Of a stretch of 64,000 nucleotides of DNA, positions 1-9,364 are shown one piece after another. The stretch covers positions 1-64,000 of the forward strand of contig CATAJQ010000035.1 in NCBI GenBank assembly GCA_949487135.1. Direction: 5' to 3'. The translations under genes and the position numbers were made by a program. Source of the stretch: Cellvibrionales bacterium UBA7375. GTDB taxonomy: Bacteria; Pseudomonadota; Gammaproteobacteria; Pseudomonadales; Porticoccaceae. The stretch's first letter is position 1; every line of letters starts with the position of its first letter. The notes beneath the pieces were generated by a model that saw only the letters and a program-made list of their open reading frames with translations, was not told where the DNA came from and searched no databases.

Positions 1-1592
1 CGATCACTATCCTTTTGGGCAGCACAGACTCGCAGCACTTCGGGCATTAGCATATCTAGACGAGCCCTTGCAACTGCGGCTAAAGCAACTACCCCGCGGC
101 TTGTATAAAATTGTTTAAGCGTCTCAATAATTGCTTCTGGTTTTTGATAATTTAGCGTCTTAAGCAGAGCGATACTCTCATCTGTATTCATCTCTGGTTC
201 CCAATTAATCTCAGAGCTCTGCTGCCCAGGGGAAACTTGACCTTCATCGGCAATCATATTGGCGAAACAACAGTGAACATTATCTCTGTGAGTGTCTAAC
301 TGCTCTAAGAACTTATCCCAATGAGAGGCCCCCATCACTAAAGCCACACGCTGTTGTGATAATTCATCCATAGGTAATTGCTGGGTTTGCTTATCATCTA
401 TCCCTTGTAGCACATGCTCTGTATCGCGCAAAAATTGGTAAGCTTGCCACAATTGAGTTTTTATCTTTTCCTCTAATAGCCCATCCACTGTAATTTGCTC
501 AAGGGCCTGTTGAAAAGATTGCACCTGTAAGCTCTGAAGTCGCCCACCGCGAATAAGCTGAAAGCTCTGCACAATAAACTCCAGTTCGCGAATACCGCCG
601 CGTCCGAGTTTGATATTATCCTGCATGCCTTTACGAGAGACTTCTAAATTAATTTTCCGCTTAAGATCGCGCAATGACTCGATTGCGCCATAATCCAGAT
701 AGCGACGGTAAATAAAGGGGTTTAAAATATCATTAAGTACTTCAACACTTTTTGGCTCGCCAGCAACTACTCTCGCCTTGACCATAGCAAAACGCTCCCA
801 GCCACGACCCTGAGTTGTATAGTAATCTTCAAGGGCGGCAAAATTTTGCACCAAAGGGCCACTTTGCCCATAAGGGCGCAATCGCATATCCACACGAAAT
901 ACAAAACCATCAACCGTTTGCGCATCTAGGGAAGCAATCAACTTTTGACCCAAGCGCTCGAAAAACTGCTGATTGGAAACTGAGCGTTTTGCACCCAGGG
1001 TTTCTCCCGCCTCTGGGTAGGCAAAAATAAGATCAATATCTGATGACAGATTAAGTTCACCTCCGCCCATTTTGCCCATGGCTATCACTAATAACTTTTG
1101 TTCATTACCGCAACTATCCAAAGGTTTACCAAAATCATTCGCAACCATGGGATGCAAATAATCTAATGTAACTTTAATACAGGCCTCAGCCAATAGAGTC
1201 ACATCGCGGGTAGTTTCTGTTACATCCGCTAGACGATTAAAGTCGCGCCATATAATGCGCTGCATTTCACGCCGCCGAAAAAGCCTTAGCTGCCTACCCA
1301 GTGCTTTTTCGTCGGCATCAGGAATGGCAGAAATAATCTGTTTAAGTGATTGCAGTACAGTATTTTGCGAATAGGGTGATTCTAGATCACCACTCTCCAC
1401 AAGCTCACGAAATTCTTCGGGATGACTAGCGGCCTGATCAGCGGCAAAATCACTACAGCCCCATGCGTGCTGTATCTGCTGATGAAAGTGGGCGTCTTCT
1501 AGGTGTTTTTTTAACCATGTAGAATCCTGATCCCTATTAAAATAGCGATTTAACTTGGATTCAAAGGACTGCTGTATTGAGGTATTTGTCAT
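1..1592 (-). CDS. glnE: Bifunctional glutamine synthetase adenylyltransferase/adenylyl-removing enzyme, N-terminal part
   Basis: This enzyme adenylylates and deadenylylates glutamine synthetase in response to PII, so it sets nitrogen assimilation. The leftward frame opens with MTNTSIQQSF and stays open to the window edge, giving about 530 residues of a protein usually near 950. The N-terminal nucleotidyltransferase motif (GKMGGGELNLSSDIDLIF, about residues 172-189) is intact, followed by the helical linker (GRGGIRELEF, RDTEHVLQG). The family has two such domains; the visible one corresponds to the adenylyl-removing half, and the adenylating half lies outside the window. The start at 1592 is the only in-frame ATG before the N-terminal helices. 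It diverges from argA across 163 bp. Confidence 0.95.
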   Translation of the reverse strand, partial: MTNTSIQQSFESKLNRYFNRDQDSTWLKKHLEDAHFHQQIQHAWGCSDFAADQAASHPEEFRELVESGDLESPYSQNTVLQSLKQIISAIPDADEKALGRQLRLFRRREMQRIIWRDFNRLADVTETTRDVTLLAEACIKVTLDYLHPMVANDFGKPLDSCGNEQKLLVIAMGKMGGGELNLSSDIDLIFAYPEAGETLGAKRSVSNQQFFERLGQKLIASLDAQTVDGFVFRVDMRLRPYGQSGPLVQNFAALEDYYTTQGRGWERFAMVKARVVAGEPKSVEVLNDILNPFIYRRYLDYGAIESLRDLKRKINLEVSRKGMQDNIKLGRGGIRELEFIVQSFQLIRGGRLQSLQVQSFQQALEQITVDGLLEEKIKTQLWQAYQFLRDTEHVLQGIDDKQTQQLPMDELSQQRVALVMGASHWDKFLEQLDTHRDNVHCCFANMIADEGQVSPGQQSSEINWEPEMNTDESIALLKTLNYQKPEAIIETLKQFYTSRGVVALAAVARARLDMLMPEVLRVCAAQKDSD

Positions 1593-1720
1593 TAAGTCAT
1601 CAATTTGGCGGCTGCAGCTTAATCAATATCATAGCACGCCAAATACCCATAATTCCCTATGGTTTTAATCAATAAACTCCAATTTCTAATAGGTTTACAG
1701 GCCATCAACTATCGCGCCAC

Positions 1721-1755
1721 TGTTGCTTAGTGTGCAAAACCCCTATAATCGCGCC
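1721..1755 (+). promoter_or_regulatory. Putative argA promoter giving a leaderless transcript
   Basis: A perfect TATAAT lies at 1744-1749 and is followed by only 6 nt before the argA ATG at 1756. A -35-like TGTTGC (1721-1726, 17-bp spacer) or TTGCTT (1723-1728) lies upstream. Transcription would begin at or next to the A of the ATG. No Shine-Dalgarno sequence precedes the ATG, which agrees with a leaderless mRNA. The promoter assignment is inferred from sequence only. Confidence 0.55.
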
Positions 1756-3060
1756 ATGAAATCAGATACCTATGTGGATTTCTTCCGTCAAACATCGCCC
1801 TATATCCACAAACACAGGGGTAAGACCTTTGTTATTGCCGTTGATGGCGATACGGTGGCGCATGCCAATTTTCATCGCACCATTCACGATATAGCCCTTT
1901 TGCAAAGCCTGGGTATACGTATTGTGCTGGTGCATGGCGGGCGCCCACAAATTGATCAGTGTATCGCTCAAGCTGGTGAAAAAAGCCAGTTTCATAACCA
2001 ATTAAGAATTACTGATAGCAACGCAATGTATTCGGTAAAACAAGCATTGGGCAGTACCCGTTGGCAAATTGAAGCCGAGCTATCGACGGGACTGCCAAAC
2101 TCCCCTATGCATGGGGCAAAAATAAAAGCTATTGGCGGTAATTTCATTACCGCTAAACCGATTGGTATTCTCAATGGTGTTGATTATCAACATACCGGTG
2201 AAGTGCGAGGAATTGACGCAGAGTCGATCCAACAACAGCTTGAGCTTGGCGGCTTAGTTTTACTATCTCCAATTGGTTTTTCACCCACTGGTGAAGCGTT
2301 TAATCTTAGCTATCAAGAGGTTGCGGCTAAAACAGCGATTACGATAAATGCTGAAAAGCTTATTTTGGTGACTGACGTGAAGGGCATTTTGCAAGATAAA
2401 AACCTTATTAGAGGTCTTTCTGTGCCTGAAGCAAAAAGCCTACAAGAAACCAGCACAGATTCTGCGCAGAATAAATTGTTAGGCACTGCCTGCTTTGCCT
2501 GTAGTGAGGGTGTAAACCGCGTTCATCTTGTTAGCTGCGCTGAAGATGGCGCCCTTTTGACCGAATTGTTTACTCGAGATGGCAGTGGCACATTGGTAAT
2601 GCAAGATCATTCTGAAGTGATTAGACCCGCGGCAATTGACGATGTGGGCGGGATTTTAGATTTAATTACCCCTCTTGAGGAACAGCAAATTTTGGTAAAA
2701 CGCTCTCGAGAATTGCTCGAAACCGAAATTTCTCAATTTACCTTAGTAGTTCATCCAGAGGGAAACCTGCTCGGCTGTGCCGCTCTGTACCCCGTTGCCG
2801 ATAGCAATGAAGGCGAAATAGCCTGTATGGCGACTGACCCAGAATTTTTAGGGCAGGGTATAGCAACCAGACTATTACAGCGCCTTGAAGCGGATGCCGC
2901 GAAAATGGGCATCAAAAAATTGTTTGTACTCACCACTCAAACAGCCCATTGGTTTTTAGAAAAAGGCTTTGTTGAGACTGAATTAAGTAATTTACCCAAA
3001 CAAAAACAGCTCCTGTATAACTATCAGCGCAATTCGCGGATTTTTAGTAAAATTCTTTAG
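1756..3060 (+). CDS. argA: Amino-acid N-acetyltransferase (N-acetylglutamate synthase)
   Basis: It transfers acetyl from acetyl-CoA to glutamate, the first step of arginine synthesis. The 434-residue product has an N-terminal amino-acid-kinase-like domain (about 1-285, with VLVHGGRPQID) that in the family binds arginine, and a C-terminal GNAT domain (about 290-434, with ATDPEFLGQGIATRLLQRLE as the acetyl-CoA loop). Length matches E. coli ArgA (443). The frame is open from a TTG at 1723, but the ATG at 1756 gives the usual N-terminus (MKSDTYVDFFRQTSPYI) and sits just after a -10 box. It diverges from glnE. argB, the next pathway enzyme, is at 23351. Confidence 0.95.
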   Translation: MKSDTYVDFFRQTSPYIHKHRGKTFVIAVDGDTVAHANFHRTIHDIALLQSLGIRIVLVHGGRPQIDQCIAQAGEKSQFHNQLRITDSNAMYSVKQALGSTRWQIEAELSTGLPNSPMHGAKIKAIGGNFITAKPIGILNGVDYQHTGEVRGIDAESIQQQLELGGLVLLSPIGFSPTGEAFNLSYQEVAAKTAITINAEKLILVTDVKGILQDKNLIRGLSVPEAKSLQETSTDSAQNKLLGTACFACSEGVNRVHLVSCAEDGALLTELFTRDGSGTLVMQDHSEVIRPAAIDDVGGILDLITPLEEQQILVKRSRELLETEISQFTLVVHPEGNLLGCAALYPVADSNEGEIACMATDPEFLGQGIATRLLQRLEADAAKMGIKKLFVLTTQTAHWFLEKGFVETELSNLPKQKQLLYNYQRNSRIFSKIL

Positions 3061-3129
3061 AGTTACATCGGATACCTGTAGTAAAATTATAACATCTGTT
3101 AATCTCACACACTAAACAAGAGATAAATA

Positions 3130-4965
3130 ATGCCTAAGTATCGTTCACATACTACTACTCAAGGTCGCAATATGGCCGGTGCCAGAGCGCTATGGCGTGC
3201 TACCGGCATGAAAGATGACGACTTTAATAAGCCGATGATTGCCATCGCCAACTCCTATACTCAGTTTGTACCTGGTCATGTACACCTTAAAGATATGGGC
3301 GATCTTGTGGCGGGTGAAATTGCCATGGCCGGTGGTATTGCTCGCGAATTTCATACCATTGCGGTCGATGATGGCATTGCAATGGGCCATGACGGCATGC
3401 TTTATTCGCTGCCCTCGCGCGATGTGATTGCCGATTCGGTTGAATATATGGTCAATGCGCATTGTGCTGATGCATTAGTCTGTATTTCTAACTGTGACAA
3501 GATTACTCCCGGCATGTTAATGGCCGCTATGCGCCTAAATATTCCGGTAATTTTTGTCTCTGGCGGACCAATGGAAGCCGGAAAAACTAAACTGGCAGAT
3601 CATAATCTGGATTTGGTCGATGCCATGGTAATTGCCGCAGATGAAACTGCGAGTGATGAAAAAGTCGCTGAATATGAGCGCTCTGCCTGCCCCACCTGTG
3701 GTTCCTGCTCGGGCATGTTTACCGCAAACTCAATGAACTGCTTAACTGAAGCCTTGGGCTTATCGCTACCTGGCAATGGCACCACATTAGCAACCCATGC
3801 CGATCGCAAAGGCCTATTTGAAGAGGCCGGTCGCACTATTGTGTCGCTAGCAAAGCGCTATTATGAGCAGGATGATGAATCTGTTCTTCCTCGATCAATC
3901 GCCAACTTTAAGGCGTTTGAGAATGCTATGACGCTAGATATCTGTATGGGTGGATCCACCAATACTATTTTGCACCTGCTAGCAGCGGTTCAAGAAGCGG
4001 GCATTGATTTTGATATGTCGAATATCGATGCTCTTTCGCGAGTGGTGCCTCAACTGTGTAAGGTAGCGCCTAATACGCCTGAATATCATATTGAAGATGT
4101 ACATAGAGCCGGCGGTATTATGGGCATATTAGCTGAACTTGATCGTGCGGGTCTTATCCACAATGAACTTCCTACGGTGCATTCAGCAAGCCTTGCTGAA
4201 GCATTTGATAAGTGGGATATTGTCAGCGGTCATGTGAGTGAAGAGGTTAAAACTTTTTATAAAGCAGGTCCTGCTGGCATTCCTACGCAAACAGCATTCA
4301 GTCAATCTACACGTTGGTCATCTCTAGATGCCGATCGCGCCAATGGCTGTATCCGCAACCTAGAAAATGCCTTTAGCACTGAAGGTGGCTTGGCTGTCCT
4401 TACCGGCAACTTAGCCGAAGATGGTTGCGTGGTTAAAACTTCTGGGGTAGATGAATCAATACTGGTATTTCAAGGACCGGCATTTATCACCGAAAGTCAG
4501 GACGAAGCGGTAGCTTCTATTCTTAACGATGAAGTGAAGGCGGGCGACGTGGTTATTGTTCGCTATGAGGGGCCACGCGGCGGACCAGGCATGCAAGAAA
4601 TGCTTTATCCAACTAGCTATATTAAATCGAAAAATTTGGGCAAGGCCTGCGCTCTAATTACTGATGGGCGTTTCTCTGGCGGCACCTCTGGCCTTTCCAT
4701 TGGCCACGTTTCCCCTGAAGCAGGAGCTGGCGGCACCATCGGGCTAGTTAAGCAGGGTGATATGATTCGTATCGATATTCCCAACCGCACGGTTGATGTT
4801 TTAGTTTCAGATGAAGAGCTAGCTAAGCGTCGTGCAGAGCAGGATAAGCTGGGGTGGCAACCAAAAGAATCACGCCCCAGAAAGGTATCTGCCGCACTTA
4901 AGGCCTATGCCAAGCTCGCTACTAGCGCAGATAAGGGTGCAGTAAGAGATCTATCACAACTGTAA
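3130..4965 (+). CDS. ilvD: Dihydroxy-acid dehydratase
   Basis: It dehydrates 2,3-dihydroxy-isovalerate and its methylvalerate homologue in isoleucine and valine synthesis. The 611 residues match the family length (E. coli 616). Iron-sulfur ligands are visible in [10 protein letters not shown] (Cys about 122) and [11 protein letters not shown] (Cys about 194 region), and the C-terminal swivelling domain contains [12 protein letters not shown]. The ATG at 3130 follows a purine-rich stretch (AAGAGATAAATA). It stands alone between argA and a bidirectional terminator and is probably monocistronic. Confidence 0.97.
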   Translation: MPKYRSHTTTQGRNMAGARALWRATGMKDDDFNKPMIAIANSYTQFVPGHVHLKDMGDLVAGEIAMAGGIAREFHTIAVDDGIAMGHDGMLYSLPSRDVIADSVEYMVNAHCADALVCISNCDKITPGMLMAAMRLNIPVIFVSGGPMEAGKTKLADHNLDLVDAMVIAADETASDEKVAEYERSACPTCGSCSGMFTANSMNCLTEALGLSLPGNGTTLATHADRKGLFEEAGRTIVSLAKRYYEQDDESVLPRSIANFKAFENAMTLDICMGGSTNTILHLLAAVQEAGIDFDMSNIDALSRVVPQLCKVAPNTPEYHIEDVHRAGGIMGILAELDRAGLIHNELPTVHSASLAEAFDKWDIVSGHVSEEVKTFYKAGPAGIPTQTAFSQSTRWSSLDADRANGCIRNLENAFSTEGGLAVLTGNLAEDGCVVKTSGVDESILVFQGPAFITESQDEAVASILNDEVKAGDVVIVRYEGPRGGPGMQEMLYPTSYIKSKNLGKACALITDGRFSGGTSGLSIGHVSPEAGAGGTIGLVKQGDMIRIDIPNRTVDVLVSDEELAKRRAEQDKLGWQPKESRPRKVSAALKAYAKLATSADKGAVRDLSQL

Positions 4966-4992
4966 ATATTTTACGACGCCTTTTACAGGTAC

Positions 4993-5022
4993 AAAAAAGC
5001 CCTGTATTAACCGGGCTTTTTT
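4993..5022. terminator. Rho-independent terminator between convergent ilvD and the TPR gene
   Basis: An AGCCC...GGGCT hairpin (4998-5002 with 5013-5017) is preceded by six A and followed by seven T, so it can stop transcription from either side. It lies 28 bp after the ilvD stop and 19 bp before the stop of the leftward TPR gene. Confidence 0.75.
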
Positions 5023-5035
5023 TATATCTAATAAG

Positions 5036-6400
5036 CTATTTTCTACAGCTTGGTACCTCAGCACCAAGATCGCGAAGCTTAGCCAATCTTGTTCCTTCTA
5101 CATCAGCATAGCGAATCCACTGAGTTGGAAACTTCTTTTCTTTCTTTGTTTCAGCAGCTTTTAAAGCCTTTTGGAAGGCGCCAATTGCATCTTTGTAGCA
5201 ATGCATATTGACCAAGGCATTACCCATGATTAAATAGTTAGAACTGGGACGTTTGATATTGCCTTTTTTAGCTGCTTTTAATGATGCAATATAGGCCTCA
5301 CTGTCATTGCCTAGATCTAGATAAATGCCTGCCATTCTAGATTGTAAATCGCCAGAGTCGCTATACTCTGATGCTCTACTCAAAGCCTGTAATGCACGAT
5401 TTAATTCTTTAGCTTGGTACCAAGCTGTACCAAGAACCTCAAGGTTTTTGGCATTGCTTTCAATAATCTCGTCATCAATACCTTTACTGATGATTTGAGC
5501 CGCTTTATAAGGTACTTCAGCTGCTAGGTACATATAGCCCATGCCCATCACTTGACTTTCTTTGTCATATTTACCGTTAAGATAAACAAGCTCAGAGGCC
5601 ACTAATTGATCTAGAGATCGCTCCTGCGAACCATACATTCCGCCAAGCTGTTTCCAGAACGTCCATTTTGGGTAATGCTTAACGAGCTTTTCTAAAATCT
5701 CAATGACTCGGTTGTAATCATTTTTTTCATAATACAGAACTCTCTGCAATGACCACCAACGCTCTTTGGGTAGCTTCCCTTTAGATTCAACATCATTAAT
5801 AGCCAGTTCAAGCATAGTCAACGATTCATCTTTGCGATCAAGTTGATAATAGATTTGCGCCAACAGCCCTCTGGCATCATTACTCACTATGGTCGATTCA
5901 TCAATCCAAATTTCTAGCTGCTCTGCAGCATCTGCATAACGCTCTTCTGCAGTGAATAATTGAGCGAGGGTATAACGCGTATCCAGACGAAGATCTTCTG
6001 GGGTACCCTCACCATCAATCACTTGTTTGTAGGAACGAATAGCGCCATTGAAATCATCTAATGAATAGTAAACATAACCTTTAAACTTCCATACTTGAGT
6101 TAATTCATAAGGGGATTTACAGGTTTTCGTACTTGCCTCAATACCCTCAAGCATTTCCATTGATGCCAACCAATTTTCTTCTTCAAGCAGCACCTGAACC
6201 TTTTCAAGCGATTTACCACACTTAGCGCCTACTGATTGGCGCTTACGGGTTTTGACATTCTTGAACTTTGGCTCTTCTTTCTTTTTTTCTTCGGCAAATA
6301 CCGAGCCACCAAAATCCAAAGAGGGCACGACAGTCGAAATCATCACTGGTAGCATAAATACAATGCTAAACAGGGTGATGGTTGCTAAATACTTTAACAT
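5036..6400 (-). CDS. Tetratricopeptide-repeat periplasmic protein of a TonB energy-transduction operon
   Basis: The 454-residue protein starts with a hydrophobic signal segment (MLKYLATITLFSIVFMLPVM) and a charged stretch, then repeated TPR-like helices (for example GYVYYSLDDFNGAIRSYKQV and GNALVNMHCYKDAIGAFQKA). A longer frame opens at 6472, but that would overlap the tonB end. The ATG at 6400 lies 10 bp after the tonB stop and has an AAGGGAT Shine-Dalgarno, so I chose it. It is last in the operon with exbB, exbD, ttpC and tonB. TPR proteins are known partners of TtpC-type TonB systems in Vibrio and relatives. Direct contact here, and any specific substrate, is inference. Confidence 0.85.
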   Translation of the reverse strand: MLKYLATITLFSIVFMLPVMISTVVPSLDFGGSVFAEEKKKEEPKFKNVKTRKRQSVGAKCGKSLEKVQVLLEEENWLASMEMLEGIEASTKTCKSPYELTQVWKFKGYVYYSLDDFNGAIRSYKQVIDGEGTPEDLRLDTRYTLAQLFTAEERYADAAEQLEIWIDESTIVSNDARGLLAQIYYQLDRKDESLTMLELAINDVESKGKLPKERWWSLQRVLYYEKNDYNRVIEILEKLVKHYPKWTFWKQLGGMYGSQERSLDQLVASELVYLNGKYDKESQVMGMGYMYLAAEVPYKAAQIISKGIDDEIIESNAKNLEVLGTAWYQAKELNRALQALSRASEYSDSGDLQSRMAGIYLDLGNDSEAYIASLKAAKKGNIKRPSSNYLIMGNALVNMHCYKDAIGAFQKALKAAETKKEKKFPTQWIRYADVEGTRLAKLRDLGAEVPSCRK

Positions 6401-6410
6401 CAGATATCCC

Positions 6411-7013
6411 TTACTTAGCCATTTGGAAGGTGAATTTATAAAGTACGCCTGGCACTTCTTCAGCAACACCATCCACTACTCTTGGGTTGTATTTCAGTTT
6501 TTTAGCCGCCTTGACTGCTGAGCGACCAAAGCCCCAACCTTCAGGGTATTCTTCGATCATAATTGGATCCCGAACGCCACCCACGGTGGTAATAATGACT
6601 TGAACTACCGCATAGCCCTCTTTGCCGCGAGTTTGGGCTCGCCTAGGATACTGTGGCTGCGGCACATAGACTGGAATATAATCTGAATCACGAGAAAAGC
6701 CAGAGTTACCAATACTTAAATTACCACCTGCTTTTGGCGCCGCCATGTTGACAGCATTCTCAGGAGCCTCAAATTCAATTTGCTCTTCAGGAATATCAGG
6801 CATCTCCTCGGGCTCATCAGGCTTTTCAACCTCTGTCATTTTGGTATTTTCTGTGCGCTCACGCTCAACATGAAGAAAATCAGGGATTTTATACGCGGGC
6901 TGCTCATCAATATCCTTGTTACCAGAATCAATAAGCTTAAACATCACAAATACCAGAGACAGGGTAACTAATACCCCAAGAACTGCCGAAACCCCTACTC
7001 TATAACCAACCAT
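6411..7013 (-). CDS. tonB: TonB-family energy transducer
   Basis: The 200-residue protein links the inner-membrane proton-driven motor to outer-membrane TonB-dependent receptors. It has one N-terminal membrane segment (VGVSAVLGVLVTLSLVFVMF), a short acidic/proline region (EKPDEPEEMPDIPEEQ) and a C-terminal TonB domain beginning at YIPVYVPQPQYPRRAQTRGK, with the family pattern GYAVVQVIITTVGGV and SAVKAAKKLKYNPRVVDG. It is shorter than E. coli TonB (239) and lacks a long Pro-Lys spacer, typical of TonB2 types used with TtpC. It sits 9 bp after exbD. Confidence 0.93.
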   Translation of the reverse strand: MVGYRVGVSAVLGVLVTLSLVFVMFKLIDSGNKDIDEQPAYKIPDFLHVERERTENTKMTEVEKPDEPEEMPDIPEEQIEFEAPENAVNMAAPKAGGNLSIGNSGFSRDSDYIPVYVPQPQYPRRAQTRGKEGYAVVQVIITTVGGVRDPIMIEEYPEGWGFGRSAVKAAKKLKYNPRVVDGVAEEVPGVLYKFTFQMAK

Positions 7014-7022
7014 ACTTTAAAC

Positions 7023-7427
7023 TCAGTCGTTTTCTACAGAAACAGCCACTGGGGATATGCCAATTTCACGTGCTATATCCGCAATTTTCGCCACTGTCTC
7101 AATGTCAGAATCATTATCGGCCTGGATAACCATGCCGCCCTTTGGGTTTTCATTAAATAATCGGGTTAGATTAATTTTAAGCGCTGTCATTTCAACTCTT
7201 TTTTTATCAATCCAAAACTCATTATTGTCGCTTACAGCAACCAAAATACCCACTTTTTTATAGGGGTCAGATGTTGTGGTATCAACTTTATTAACTTCAA
7301 CGCCTGGTAATTTGATAAACGAAGCGGTGACAATAAAGAAAATCAACATAATAAATACCACATCCAGCATAGGGGTCAAATCAATTGCCTGACCTTGCTC
7401 CTGCGGTTTACTTGTTCTATTGCGCAT
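7023..7427 (-). CDS. exbD: Biopolymer transport protein ExbD
   Basis: The 134-residue protein has a single N-terminal membrane helix with the proton-path aspartate in LTPMLDVVFIMLIFFIVTASF (about residues 18-38) and a periplasmic domain. It forms the motor with ExbB and drives TonB. Length and topology are normal for ExbD. It lies between exbB and tonB in the same leftward operon. Confidence 0.95.
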   Translation of the reverse strand: MRNRTSKPQEQGQAIDLTPMLDVVFIMLIFFIVTASFIKLPGVEVNKVDTTTSDPYKKVGILVAVSDNNEFWIDKKRVEMTALKINLTRLFNENPKGGMVIQADNDSDIETVAKIADIAREIGISPVAVSVEND

Positions 7428-7469
7428 AGTTAACTCTCATAGGGTGAGGCCAGAGGCACTCAAACCCAA

Positions 7470-7994
7470 CTAGTGATCCATTGTCAGATGATCTTCCAGC
7501 AGATGTTTTTCTCGATCTGCTTCTCGCTCAACATAGGTCAGACCAAAAACGCCAGATAGTGCTGCCACCATCCCTGACATTGTTGGTACCGTGGCTTGAG
7601 AAACACCACCCGCCATAGCTTTCGCATCACCCCCGCCGGTAAACGCCATAACATCGAATACCACAATCATGCCGGTTACTGTACCCAGCAACCCAAATAG
7701 CGGGGCTACGGCAACCAAAGTTTTAATCATCATGATATTGTCATCAATTTTGACGCTCACTTCAGAGATAAGCTTTTCTCTTATTTGACGAGCTGTTTTA
7801 GATTTTCTCTCGGCTCTAGATTCCCACTCATCGAGCGCAGTCTGCACATCGTTGCCCACCACTGATCGCAGATACCACATACGCTCGAAAATAAGCGTCC
7901 ACATCACGAACAACAGAACGACAATGGCCCAAAGGACCATGCCGCCTGAATCCATAAATTTGCCGAGTTCTGCCCAGGTATCAACAAAAAACAT
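7470..7994 (-). CDS. exbB: MotA/TolQ/ExbB proton channel protein (ExbB)
   Basis: The 174-residue protein has three predicted membrane segments: one near residues 18-37 (VLWAIVVLLFVMWTLIFERMW) and two in the conserved ExbB signature (ALVAVAPLFGLLGTVTGMI and the region after GGDAKAMAGGVSQA). It is shorter than E. coli ExbB (244), which is typical for the second ExbB of TtpC systems. The ATG at 7994 follows an AGAGGA Shine-Dalgarno and starts 2 bp after the ttpC stop, so translation is probably coupled. Confidence 0.93.
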   Translation of the reverse strand: MFFVDTWAELGKFMDSGGMVLWAIVVLLFVMWTLIFERMWYLRSVVGNDVQTALDEWESRAERKSKTARQIREKLISEVSVKIDDNIMMIKTLVAVAPLFGLLGTVTGMIVVFDVMAFTGGGDAKAMAGGVSQATVPTMSGMVAALSGVFGLTYVEREADREKHLLEDHLTMDH

Positions 7995-7996
7995 GC

Positions 7997-9364
7997 TTAT
8001 TTGTCCTCTAGAGAACCTGCAACAATACCTGCACTCTGCTCTTCAAGAATATGCAAAATGCCCTGTGCTTTGCCGTTAACCAACGTGTGTAAAAGTACGG
8101 TTGGGATAGCGACTACTAGACCCAATACTGTGGTTATCAAGGCCTGAGAAATACCGCCGGCCATAGCCTTAGGGTCTCCAGCACCAAACAGGGTAATCAT
8201 TTGGAAGGTAATAATCATACCGGTTACAGTTCCCAAAAGACCAAGTAACGGCGCTACCATGGCAATAATTTTTAGTAGGTTCAAACCAGATTCAATGCCC
8301 GGTCTTTCTTTGAGTACCGCCTCATGAAGCTTGAGCTCCAATGATTCAGCATCTAGACCTGGGTTATCTCCAGCAATTTTAAGCACTCGACCCAATGGGT
8401 TATCTGAGTCAGCTGATTTAGAACCAAGCTGCGCTTTAACTGCACTAGACATACCAAACAGCACCACAAATCGCCATGCAGCCAAGAAGATGGCAAAAAC
8501 AAATACTGCTGTGATGACATAACCAACGATACCGCCAAAGTGCCAGCGCTCAACGAGCGTTGGTGCATTAATTAATGCCGCTAGTAAGCCGCCGCCAAAT
8601 GGGCCCGTTGGATCTAGTCCAACCTTAGTAAAGCCTGAGGTCGCTTCTTGTAAATCTTCTGCACCGCCGCTAAAGCCAGATGGCTGACGGGTCAGTTCAG
8701 AAACTAAACCAGATTCTGGGTTGTACTCAAGATACATGCCATCGGCAAGAAGGTTGTATGAACCTACGCGAACAACTTCCATTTCAGCAGGTTCACCATT
8801 GGCAAGAATAACTGTGCGGTTAAACTTGACGACACGTCCGCTTTCAACCATTTCACGCTGTTGCTCATACCATAATTTTTCAATATCTTCGATTGAAGGC
8901 AGCTTTGTGTCACTGCTCATTTTAGCGATTAGATCATCAAGGAATTCAGTTCGCCCAGGAATCTGAGTACTTACAATTGACTGATCAATCTTAGCTCTTA
9001 AGTCGCCCGCCGTGCCAGTCAAGTGACCAAACAACTCTTTTAGCGAGCCCAAACGTTTGTCGCGCTGCTCGCGAAGCGCGGCTAATTTGATATCGTTTTC
9101 ACGAATAATTTGCTCTAGACGGTCTGAACGACGCTCTTCAGCAGCCTTAGTGTTTTTGGCACCTTTTAATAGCTGCGATTGCTTGCGCTGATCTTTCAGA
9201 AAATCAGCTTCACGCTGACGGTATTCAGCCGTTTCTGAAATTTTCGCTGACTCAATCATATCAAGCAGTTCGACTAAACTTTTTGCCTCGCTGGCTACAA
9301 CGGGTGTAGATACCGCGATAACAGCAAAAAGTGCTACAAAAATATTTATCATTTTATTTTTCAT
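7997..9364 (-). CDS. TtpC-type ExbB-like protein with a large periplasmic N-terminal domain
   Basis: The 455-residue protein has a signal peptide (MKNKMINIFVALFAVIAVSTPVVASEA), a long charged region (about residues 30-120, many K/R/E/Q, probably coiled coil), a globular stretch, then a membrane segment near 275-300 and a C-terminal MotA/TolQ/ExbB domain (IIAMVAPLLGLLGTVTGMII). This architecture matches TtpC of Vibrio, which is needed for TonB2-dependent iron and heme uptake. Its first codon overlaps the DUF3450 stop by 4 bp (ATGA). The exact substrate is unknown here. Confidence 0.9.
   Translation of the reverse strand: MKNKMINIFVALFAVIAVSTPVVASEAKSLVELLDMIESAKISETAEYRQREADFLKDQRKQSQLLKGAKNTKAAEERRSDRLEQIIRENDIKLAALREQRDKRLGSLKELFGHLTGTAGDLRAKIDQSIVSTQIPGRTEFLDDLIAKMSSDTKLPSIEDIEKLWYEQQREMVESGRVVKFNRTVILANGEPAEMEVVRVGSYNLLADGMYLEYNPESGLVSELTRQPSGFSGGAEDLQEATSGFTKVGLDPTGPFGGGLLAALINAPTLVERWHFGGIVGYVITAVFVFAIFLAAWRFVVLFGMSSAVKAQLGSKSADSDNPLGRVLKIAGDNPGLDAESLELKLHEAVLKERPGIESGLNLLKIIAMVAPLLGLLGTVTGMIITFQMITLFGAGDPKAMAGGISQALITTVLGLVVAIPTVLLHTLVNGKAQGILHILEEQSAGIVAGSLEDK

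Noticed and set aside
815-1030. Rightward frame of 71 codons inside the glnE region
   Set aside because: It is antisense to a clearly conserved part of glnE, lacks a ribosome-binding site and has no recognisable domain.
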